This document shows, piece by piece, positions 1 to 5,722 of a stretch of 7,018 nucleotides of DNA. The notes below the pieces were generated by a model. It had not been told where the DNA came from. It was given only the letters and a program-made list of their open reading frames with translations, and did not search any database. Source of the stretch: Desulfobacula sp. (lineage in GTDB: Bacteria > Desulfobacterota > Desulfobacteria > Desulfobacterales > Desulfobacteraceae); assembly GCA_011390085.1 (NCBI GenBank), contig JAABTB010000115.1, positions 1-7,018 on the forward strand, in the 5' to 3' direction. The position numbers were made by a program, and so were the translations under genes. Numbering within the stretch: the first letter of the stretch is position 1; every line of letters begins with the position of its first letter.

Positions 1-648
1 CTGACGACCCAGATCCCAGGTCGTCATCTTAAAGGCGCCGGTTCCGACGGGATGCTTGCCGAAATCCTCACCATATTTTTCCACTTCTTCCCTGGGAACG
101 GCGGAAGCAAAATTAATGGCCATGACATGAAGAAAAGTGGCGTCCGGGCGGGACAATTGGATCTTTACCACATCCGGAGAAGGAATGGTGATCCCTGACA
201 ACTCCTGGGTCTTGCCCTGGGCCATATCATCAAATCCCTTGATACTGGCAAAAAATCCCTGGCCCGGACTCTGGGTTTTGGGATTGACGGCCCGCTCAAT
301 GGAATATTTGATATCCGCAGCCGTCAGGAGGCGACCATTATGGAATTTAACATTTTCCCTGAGTCGAAATGTGTATACAAGGCCGTCCTCGGATAATTCA
401 AAACTCTCGGCCAGTTCCGGTTCCAAATTATAGGTACCGGGACTGTAATCCATGAGACGGCTGAACAGGCTTTTGATCATGGACCAGTTCTGCCAGTCAT
501 ATCCGATGGCCGGATCCAGAGTGCTGATATCGTCTTTATACGTCACCACCATTTTCCCGCCCTGTTTAATCCCGGCAAAACTGCTGATAGCCGTGGCCGG
601 GATCAGTATGGACAATAGGATTGCAGCCAATACGATCTGCTTTTTCAT
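1..648 (-). CDS. ABC transporter substrate-binding protein, family 5 (SBP_bac_5; Dpp/Opp/Nik type), N-terminal part
   Basis: This is the periplasmic solute receptor of a peptide/nickel-type ABC importer, which captures the substrate and delivers it to the two permeases encoded just upstream. The frame is open from the ATG at 648 to the window edge, giving 216 residues of a protein that is usually 500-550 long, so more than half is missing. Residues 1-25 form a Sec signal peptide (MKKQ, hydrophobic core, likely cleavage after SSFA). Family hallmarks follow: STLDPA at 42-47, ELAESFELSEDGLVYTFRLR at 78-97, VKFHNG at 100-105, the LTAADIKYSIERA segment at 108-120, and HPVGTGAFKM at 199-208. The start is fixed by a strong ribosome binding site 7 bases upstream. 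The gene follows permease B by 31 bases, so it sits third in the transporter block instead of the usual first. The family is certain; the substrate (peptide, metal chelate, sugar or other) cannot be told from this half. Confidence 0.93.
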   Translation of the reverse strand, partial: MKKQIVLAAILLSILIPATAISSFAGIKQGGKMVVTYKDDISTLDPAIGYDWQNWSMIKSLFSRLMDYSPGTYNLEPELAESFELSEDGLVYTFRLRENVKFHNGRLLTAADIKYSIERAVNPKTQSPGQGFFASIKGFDDMAQGKTQELSGITIPSPDVVKIQLSRPDATFLHVMAINFASAVPREEVEKYGEDFGKHPVGTGAFKMTTWDLGRQ

Positions 649-655
649 GTTTCAA

Positions 656-664
656 CTCCTCCTT
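656..664 (-). promoter_or_regulatory. Strong Shine-Dalgarno site of the substrate-binding protein gene
   Basis: Read on the minus strand this is AAGGAGGAG, close to the full anti-Shine-Dalgarno complement, 7 bases before the ATG at 648. It is clearly stronger than the sites before the two permease genes. That fits the need for more binding protein than permease from one transcript, and it fixes the start codon. Confidence 0.85.
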
Positions 665-679
665 TTAAAATTAAAATAA

Positions 680-1600
680 TTATTCAACCCTCATTTTCGG
701 ATCTGCAAAAGGCATGATCAGATCCGCAAGAAGGTTCCCAACAATAATACCGATGGCAGCCACAAGGGTCACCCCCATGATGACCGGGATGTCCACCATC
801 TGAATCGCCTGCCAGGCCATCTGCCCGATGCCGGGCCAACCGAATACCGACTCCACCACAACGGCGCCGGCCATGAAGATACCGACATCCAGTCCGATCA
901 TGGCAATGATGGGCAGGATGGCATTTCTCAGGGCATGAACCATTACGGTTTTAAATTCGGACAGGCCTTTGGCCCTGGCCGTGCGGATATAGTCCCGGCA
1001 TAAAACATCCACCATGCTGGATCTGACCATCCGGGAATACCACCCCCCGCCGGAAATCCCCAGGGTCAGGGCCGGGAGAAAAAGATGCTGCCAGGTCCCG
1101 TATCCGCCCAGGGGAAACCACCCCAACAGATAGGCAAAAACGTAGAGCAACAGCAGACCCAGGACAAACTGGGGCATGGACACCCCGGCAAAGGAAATGG
1201 TCATGATCACATTGTCCCATACCTTCCCCCTGCGGGTGGCAGCCAGAATTCCGGCCGGGATACCGATGATAATCTCAAAAAATATGGCCCCGGCCATGAG
1301 AAGCAGGGTGGCCGGAAGGCGGCTTTTGATCAGTTCGCTCACCTGTGTTTTCTGTTTGTAGGATCTTCCCAGGTCCAGATGGGCCAACCGGGTGACGTAC
1401 CGGATATACTGAATTGCCAAAGGCTTATCCAGTCCCAGTTCCTTGCGGATGGACGCCACTGTCTCCGGGGTTGCGCTTTTTCCGGCAATCATCCGGACCG
1501 GATCTGCCGGCATCATAAAGGAAAGACAAAAGGTGATCAGAGTCACCCCCAGCAGAATGAGAAAAGATTGCATCAACCGTCGGAGCAGAATGGCCGTCAT
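680..1600 (-). CDS. ABC transporter permease, DppB/OppB/NikB type
   Basis: This is the first-type inner-membrane permease subunit of a peptide/nickel-family importer; it pairs with the DppC-type subunit to form the translocation channel. The 306 residues match the usual family length. Residues 1-30 give the typical N-terminal membrane segment, followed by the PADPVRMIAG region (31-40) and the LGLDKPLAIQYIRYV segment (55-69) found in DppB/OppB proteins. About five further hydrophobic segments lie near 98-121, 132-160, 172-183, 233-255 and 275-297. The cytoplasmic EAA-type loop that docks on the ATPase is at 204-230 (YIRTARAKG to ILP). FGWPGIG at 253-259 is another family signature. The ATG at 1600 overlaps the stop of the upstream permease gene (ATGA), and GAGGAAG lies just before it, so translation is probably coupled. 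The family is certain; the transported substrate is unknown. Confidence 0.95.
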   Translation of the reverse strand: MTAILLRRLMQSFLILLGVTLITFCLSFMMPADPVRMIAGKSATPETVASIRKELGLDKPLAIQYIRYVTRLAHLDLGRSYKQKTQVSELIKSRLPATLLLMAGAIFFEIIIGIPAGILAATRRGKVWDNVIMTISFAGVSMPQFVLGLLLLYVFAYLLGWFPLGGYGTWQHLFLPALTLGISGGGWYSRMVRSSMVDVLCRDYIRTARAKGLSEFKTVMVHALRNAILPIIAMIGLDVGIFMAGAVVVESVFGWPGIGQMAWQAIQMVDIPVIMGVTLVAAIGIIVGNLLADLIMPFADPKMRVE

Positions 1601-2451
1601 CCGTTTCTTCCTCTTCGCATGGGATCAAGGGCGTCCCGCAGGGCATCCCCGACAAGATTGAAAGAAAGGGACAATACCATGATGGCCATTCCCGGAAAAA
1701 ACACCAGCCAGGGCGCATCCAGGAAATAGGACTGGCTTTCGTAGATAATGCCGCCCCAGGAAGGCGTGGGTGGCCGGACGCCCACCCCGAGAAAAGACAG
1801 GGTGGCTTCCAGAAGAACGGTAGTGGCGATGCCGAGGGTTCCGAAAACCAGTAAAGTGGGCCAGAGATGCGGGAGGATATGGACAAACAGTATCCTTGGC
1901 CAGGAGGCCCCGATGGAGCGGACCGCTTCAATATATTCGCTGTCGGCAAGGGCCAGAGTCTGGCTGTAGATCACCCTTGCCACCTGGACCCAGTTGACAC
2001 AGGCAATTACAAGGGCCACGATCCACAAACTGGGCTGAAAAATAGCGGCCAGGGCAATGGCCAGAAGTAAGGCCGGAAAAGCCATCATCAAATCGGTAAA
2101 TCTCATGATGAAAGCGCCCACAGCCCCTCTGACATACCCGGCCACAATACCGAAAACCGCCCCGATCAAGAGGGCGATGCCATTGGCAACTATCCCGATG
2201 ACAAGGGAGGTCCTGGCGCCGTAAAGAAGTCGGGTCAAGAGATCCCGGCCCAGGAGGTCGGTTCCGAGCCGGAATTTGGCATTGGGCGGAAGGGGGGATC
2301 CCTCCAGGGTCAATCCGTCAAAAAATTGGGTATCCGGTTCATAGGGAGTCAGAACAGGGGCAAAAACAGCGGAAAAGGAAAAGGCCAGCATGATCACCAT
2401 GCCTGCGAGAGCAAGCTTTTTCTTTAAAAAATAGTTGACTGCATACGCCAT
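1597..2451 (-). CDS. ABC transporter permease, DppC/OppC/NikC type
   Basis: This is the second inner-membrane permease subunit of the importer, partner of the DppB-type protein encoded next. With the start chosen here it has 284 residues, normal for the family. The order is: first membrane segment (12-34, FLKKKLALAGMV onward); FAPVLTPYEPDT; the OppC signature LGTDLLGRDLLTRLLYGART at 62-81; then hydrophobic segments near 82-108, 118-138, 140-161, 197-224 and 247-271. The ATPase-docking EAA loop is at 175-194 (EAVRSIG to HILP), and the family ending LDPMRRG is at the C-terminus. An in-frame ATG at 2508 would add 19 residues (303 in all), but it lies inside a sigma-54 promoter and the extra residues do not resemble the family. 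I therefore prefer 2451, which is preceded by AAAAGGG. It is the first gene of the transporter block and overlaps the next gene by 4 bases. Confidence 0.92.
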   Translation of the reverse strand: MAYAVNYFLKKKLALAGMVIMLAFSFSAVFAPVLTPYEPDTQFFDGLTLEGSPLPPNAKFRLGTDLLGRDLLTRLLYGARTSLVIGIVANGIALLIGAVFGIVAGYVRGAVGAFIMRFTDLMMAFPALLLAIALAAIFQPSLWIVALVIACVNWVQVARVIYSQTLALADSEYIEAVRSIGASWPRILFVHILPHLWPTLLVFGTLGIATTVLLEATLSFLGVGVRPPTPSWGGIIYESQSYFLDAPWLVFFPGMAIMVLSLSFNLVGDALRDALDPMRRGRNG

Positions 2452-2497
2452 AAAGCCCTTTTCGCTTAAAATTACAGGTTTTCCCGAATACGTATAG

Positions 2498-2512
2498 GCA
2501 AATCCCATACCA
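2498..2512 (-). promoter_or_regulatory. Sigma-54 (RpoN) -24/-12 promoter of the ABC transporter operon
   Basis: On the minus strand the sequence TGGTATGGGATTTGC matches the -24/-12 consensus TGGCACG-N4-TTGC at 9 of 11 fixed positions. GG (2511-2510) and GC (2499-2498) are separated by exactly 10 bases. The predicted transcription start is near 2486, leaving a leader of about 35 bases before the ATG at 2451. The element lies downstream of palindromic sites and an IHF-like site, and next to a gene for a sigma-54 activator, which raises confidence well above that of the motif alone. Confidence 0.78.
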
Positions 2513-2539
2513 AAGCCGAACCTATTTTTTTCTGAATCA

Positions 2540-2552
2540 TATCAATAGGTTT
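2540..2552. promoter_or_regulatory. Probable IHF binding site between activator sites and promoter
   Basis: The plus strand reads TATCAATAGGTTT and fits the IHF consensus WATCAANNNNTTR at every fixed position except the last. It sits in an A/T-rich stretch about 30 bases upstream of the -24 box and 36 bases from the nearest palindrome. This is where IHF bends DNA at many sigma-54 promoters. The motif is short and A/T-rich, so a chance match is possible. Confidence 0.5.
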
Positions 2553-2587
2553 TTTGGTTTTTTGAACCAGGGGAAAGAAAAAGGGCT

Positions 2588-2601
2588 GGGACGATTGTCC
2601 C
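2588..2601. promoter_or_regulatory. Palindromic operator copy 1 (promoter-proximal activator site)
   Basis: GGGACGATTGTCCC is a 14-bp palindrome with one mismatch. It is 13 of 14 identical to copy 3 and is centred about 108 bases upstream of the predicted sigma-54 start. It is most likely a binding site for the Fis-type domain of the response regulator encoded next door. That link is inferred from position and symmetry. Confidence 0.6.
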
Positions 2602-2623
2602 CATATACCAGAGAATATGGGAC
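2597..2623. repeat. Imperfect inverted repeat between copy 1 and an isolated half-site
   Basis: CCCATAT (2600-2606) pairs with ATATGGG (2615-2621) across an 8-base loop. GT (2597-2598) and AC (2622-2623) extend the stem past one bulged base. It shares its outer GTCCC/GGGAC with the palindrome family, because GGGACGA at 2619-2625 is a single half-site. There is no T-run after it in either direction, so it is unlikely to be an intrinsic terminator. It may be a fourth, degenerate activator site. Confidence 0.4.
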
Positions 2624-2657
2624 GAAATTAAGGGTGGATCAAGGGGCAGTGGTCATA

Positions 2658-2671
2658 AGGACGGTTGTCCT
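2658..2671. promoter_or_regulatory. Palindromic operator copy 2
   Basis: AGGACGGTTGTCCT has perfect five-base arms AGGAC/GTCCT around a four-base centre. It keeps the GGAC/GTCC core and TTGTCC half of the other copies. Its centre is 18 bases from copy 3 and 70 bases from copy 1. It is read as a weaker member of the activator site set. Confidence 0.55.
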
Positions 2672-2675
2672 CCCA

Positions 2676-2689
2676 GGGACAATTGTCCC
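2676..2689. promoter_or_regulatory. Palindromic operator copy 3 (perfect palindrome)
   Basis: GGGACAATTGTCCC is a perfect 14-bp palindrome and the best of the three copies. It lies 12 bases beyond the stop codon of the response regulator gene and about 196 bases upstream of the predicted transporter start site. The symmetry suits a dimeric Fis-type helix-turn-helix. With copies 1 and 2 it forms a typical enhancer cluster for a sigma-54 activator. Confidence 0.65.
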
Positions 2690-2701
2690 ATGGGTTTGAG
2701 A

Positions 2702-4114
2702 TCATTGGATTCCGGCTCGTTTCAGAGCCTTGTTCAACCCGGACCGGCTGATCCCCAGCATCATGGCAGCCGTTACCTTATTGCCGTGGCTGCGTTTCAA
2801 CGCTTCGGAAAAAAGCAGTTTCGGCGCTTGTTTCAAGGTGGGCAAGGGGTCTATGCCAAAAAACGGGTTAAGGCTGATTTCCCTTTTTTCCTTTTCCATT
2901 GCCGTGCCCTGATGCTTTTCAATATGCTGTTTAAACCGATCCATGGAAAGCATTTTCTGTTTGTGGTTACTGACGGCATCAAAGACCATGGATTCAAGCT
3001 CCCTGATATTTCCGGGAAAACCATAGCCGGAAAGGAGGGTCATAAGCTCCGGTGGCGGGGTGGGCTTATTTTTTCCCAGAATGGCTGCGGTTTTTTCAAG
3101 AAAATATCCCAGAAGCAGGGGAAGATCTGAAATTCTTTCCCTGAGCGGGGGGATATCTATATGATGGGTCTGAATGCGGTAATACAGATCTGCCCTGAAT
3201 TGTCTTTTTTCCATTAGCCGGATAAGATCCCGGTTTGTAGCGGTAATGATGCGGGTGTCTGTTTCAAAAGGGGTATCCGAGCCCATGGGATAATATTCTT
3301 TTTCCTGAAGCATCCTCAGAAGCTTTAACTGACTTGCAAGACTTAAGTCGCCGATTTCATCCAGAAACAGAGTTCCTCCCCGGGCTTTCTGAATCAGGCC
3401 GGACCGCTTGTCTTCAGCCGTTGTGAAAGCCCCTTTTAAATGCCCGAAAAGGGTATCGGAAAACAAAAGATCATCCAGACCTGCTACATTGACCGGTACA
3501 AACCGGCCCCTGGTCTTGCTCAAGGTGTGAACAGCCTTGGCAATCAATTCTTTGCCGACACCCGATTCACCTGTGATCAAGACGGGTTTGCCCGTTCCGG
3601 AAATGGTTTCACAATATTGGAAAATCGATCGCATCTGTTTATTGGCCGTAATAATATCCATGAACACCTCGGGAAATTCAAGGTCGTCCTTGAGCACCTT
3701 CTTCCTGAAATTCTGGTATTCAAGCCTTTCCTCGTGCAGTTCAACGGCCCGTCTGATCCCGGAAATCATCCGGCTCGGCTCAACCGGCTTGACCATATAA
3801 TCAAAAGCGCCCCGGGTCATGCAGTCAACAGCCGTCTCCACCTCATTTCGCCCGGTCACGATGATAACGGGCAGATGGGGATGGCGGTCGCAGATCCGGT
3901 CCAGCAATTCGCGGCCGGACAGGTGCGGCATGGAAAGATCCAGCAGGATGACGCTGGGTTCATAGGTTTCTAGAAATCCCATCACCTCCCGGCTGTCCCT
4001 GCAGGTCCGGATATGGTTGAATCCACTTGAATTGAGAGTCAGTTCAAAGCCTTCAAGGCTCTCAAGCTCATCGTCAATGATCAGAATAGGCAAATGGGGG
4101 CTGATTGAGGGCAT
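2702..4114 (-). CDS. NtrC-family response regulator, sigma-54-dependent transcriptional activator
   Basis: This is a cytoplasmic response regulator that, when phosphorylated by the partner kinase, should oligomerise, hydrolyse ATP and open sigma-54 promoters. Its 470 residues give the full three-domain layout. The receiver (about 8-125) has the acidic pair D14/D15, phosphoacceptor D59 in LLDLS, T87 and K109. The AAA+ domain (about 152-380) has Walker A GESGVGKE at 182-189, Walker B LFLDE at 249-253, TATNR at 291-295, arginine-finger region FRADLYYR at 306-313, and sensor II GNIRE at 368-372. A Fis-type helix-turn-helix is at about 434-469. The sigma-54 contact loop reads GAFTTA (228-233) where GAFTGA is usual. 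It starts 3 bases after the kinase stop. Its likely targets are the palindromes just beyond its own stop codon and the transporter promoter there. Domain assignment is certain; the target is inferred. Confidence 0.96.
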   Translation of the reverse strand: MPSISPHLPILIIDDELESLEGFELTLNSSGFNHIRTCRDSREVMGFLETYEPSVILLDLSMPHLSGRELLDRICDRHPHLPVIIVTGRNEVETAVDCMTRGAFDYMVKPVEPSRMISGIRRAVELHEERLEYQNFRKKVLKDDLEFPEVFMDIITANKQMRSIFQYCETISGTGKPVLITGESGVGKELIAKAVHTLSKTRGRFVPVNVAGLDDLLFSDTLFGHLKGAFTTAEDKRSGLIQKARGGTLFLDEIGDLSLASQLKLLRMLQEKEYYPMGSDTPFETDTRIITATNRDLIRLMEKRQFRADLYYRIQTHHIDIPPLRERISDLPLLLGYFLEKTAAILGKNKPTPPPELMTLLSGYGFPGNIRELESMVFDAVSNHKQKMLSMDRFKQHIEKHQGTAMEKEKREISLNPFFGIDPLPTLKQAPKLLFSEALKRSHGNKVTAAMMLGISRSGLNKALKRAGIQ

Positions 4115-4117
4115 GGT

Positions 4118-5722
4118 TTATTCTTTTTCCTTTTTTACGGGTAACCTCACCGTCACCCGGGTTCCCTTGCCTGGAACAGATTCAAAGGTCATGGTCCCGT
4201 TGTGGTCCGTAATAATGCGGGATGAAATGGACAATCCCAGGCCCGTACCACCCTGATCCCGCTTGGTGGTGAAAAAGGGGTCTGTGAGGTGGGCCAGGTT
4301 TTCCTCAGGAATTCCAACTCCCTGGTCCATCACCTGAAAGCCGACCTGGTTTTTTCCCTTGTCATAAAAAGTCATGATGCGGATGCTCTCCCCGGGTGAA
4401 GCCAGGGCCTGACAGGCATTCTGCAACAAATTGACCATGACCTGCTCCAATCGCTGGTAATGGCCCGGCACCAAGGGAAGGGCATCCTCCCTGACAAAGG
4501 AAAAATCATGGGTGGCATTTTTAATCATATTGGAGATCAATGTCAATGCCGAGTCTGCAATATCATTGAGGTTCACCTCTGCCTTTCCGTCCTGGGGCCT
4601 TTCATTTACAAAATCGCGCAATTCATCGACAATGGCCTTGATCCGCCTTGACCCCGTGGAAATATTTAAAAAAATCCCTGATATTTTCTCCCGGATCAAG
4701 GAATAATTGGCCCCCCCAAGCCTGAAATCCCCATACTGTTTATAATATCGGTCCAGGACCGGAATAGCCCCATCCCATGCATTTTTCAAAGGTTCAATAT
4801 GGGACAGGATAAACTGGTTCGGATTGTTGATTTCATGGGCAACCCCGGACACCAGAATCCCCAGCGATGCCATCCTGTCCGCCTGGACAAGCTGCTCCTG
4901 GCGGCGAAGCGCTTCTTTTTCCGCCTGTTTTCTCTCAATGATCTGGGTTTCAAGATTTTGAATGGATTCATTGAGTTGCCGCGTCATCCGGTTAAATGCG
5001 GCCCCCAGTCTTCCGATTTCATCATCAGGCCTTTCATGGGCCATGACCTCTTTATTACCTGAAGTAAACCTGTGAATGGCAGCAGTCAGATCTAAAACCG
5101 GCTTAACAAGATTGGAAGACAGGCGAATGGACAGGATAAGGGCTGCCATGGCGCTGAAAATAACAGACAGGATTGAAACGGCTGCGACCAGATAGGTGTC
5201 TGTCTGAAGGTCGGCCAGGGCAGCGGCAAATTCATTTTTATATCCTTCGAACCGCTTATCGATCTGATCCGCCACCCGTTCCTTATAATGCCGGAACCGC
5301 TCCATCTTCTCCCCATGCTCCTGGAAACTCTCCCCATCAGGCAATGTTAATATATCCTTGCCCAGAATATAATAGGTCTGAAAATTACGTTTCTGGTCTC
5401 TGATATTTCCGGAAGGATAGGGAAGGTAACCGGAGACCTCATCCATGATCTCATAAAAAGACAGGGCGAGCATGTCCAGCTCTTTAATCCGGCCTTCCCG
5501 CTGATCCTCTTTCAGAAGCAGGGTATCCCAGATCTTATTGTAAATTTTGTTGATGATAAGATGTCCCGATTGGACTTTCTGTTCAATGACAAACCGTTTT
5601 TCGACCAATTCGTCAATGGAATGGTTCATGCGGAGGAAAAAAACAATATTAACAGCCCCGGCCAGGACAAGAATACCGGTAACCAGAAAAAATCCGGCCA
5701 ATATCTTTGATTTCAGGCTCAT
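4118..5722 (-). CDS. Membrane sensor histidine kinase (helical periplasmic sensor, HAMP, HEINNP-type DHp, HATPase)
   Basis: This is the sensor kinase that autophosphorylates on histidine and passes phosphate to the response regulator encoded next. The 534 residues run as follows: membrane segment at about 7-30; a periplasmic domain at 31-176 that looks mostly helical and matches no family I can name; second membrane segment at about 177-198; HAMP at about 199-251; and a charged coiled coil at 250-285. The DHp domain has the phosphorylated H296 in GVAHEINNPNQF. The ATPase domain has the N box NLLQNACQAL (431-440), G1 DQGVGIP (466-472), F box DPFFTTK (481-487) and G2 GGTGLGLS (491-498). All catalytic motifs are intact, and there is no PAS domain. 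Its ATG directly follows the stop of the Cache gene (TAAATG) with no good ribosome binding site of its own, so it is probably translated by coupling. Confidence 0.95.
   Translation of the reverse strand: MSLKSKILAGFFLVTGILVLAGAVNIVFFLRMNHSIDELVEKRFVIEQKVQSGHLIINKIYNKIWDTLLLKEDQREGRIKELDMLALSFYEIMDEVSGYLPYPSGNIRDQKRNFQTYYILGKDILTLPDGESFQEHGEKMERFRHYKERVADQIDKRFEGYKNEFAAALADLQTDTYLVAAVSILSVIFSAMAALILSIRLSSNLVKPVLDLTAAIHRFTSGNKEVMAHERPDDEIGRLGAAFNRMTRQLNESIQNLETQIIERKQAEKEALRRQEQLVQADRMASLGILVSGVAHEINNPNQFILSHIEPLKNAWDGAIPVLDRYYKQYGDFRLGGANYSLIREKISGIFLNISTGSRRIKAIVDELRDFVNERPQDGKAEVNLNDIADSALTLISNMIKNATHDFSFVREDALPLVPGHYQRLEQVMVNLLQNACQALASPGESIRIMTFYDKGKNQVGFQVMDQGVGIPEENLAHLTDPFFTTKRDQGGTGLGLSISSRIITDHNGTMTFESVPGKGTRVTVRLPVKKEKE

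Noticed and set aside
148..158. GGGACAATTGG, a half-match to the operator palindrome, inside the binding-protein gene
   Set aside because: Only one arm matches and it lies within coding sequence encoding an ordinary family segment; chance is the simplest reading.
661..680. A/T-rich stretch between permease B and the binding-protein gene considered as an internal promoter or terminator
   Set aside because: The gap is only 31 bases, has no clear -35/-10 pair or GC-rich stem, and is fully explained as a spacer with a strong ribosome binding site.
1085..1729. Long plus-strand open frame of 214 codons opposite the permease genes
   Set aside because: It lies antisense to two clear permease genes, its product is rich in Gly, His, Gln and Pro with no domain, and it has no convincing ribosome binding site.
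1425..1949. Minus-strand frame of 174 codons overlapping the permease junction
   Set aside because: It is an out-of-frame reading of the DppC and DppB coding sequence with no family resemblance; a frameshift is not needed because both permeases are intact.
2597..2623. Hairpin considered as an intrinsic terminator for the regulator gene
   Set aside because: The stem is short and bulged and there is no T-run following it on the minus strand.
3440..3973. Plus-strand frame of 177 codons opposite the response regulator
   Set aside because: The opposite strand encodes intact receiver and AAA+ motifs over this whole stretch; the product shows no domain.
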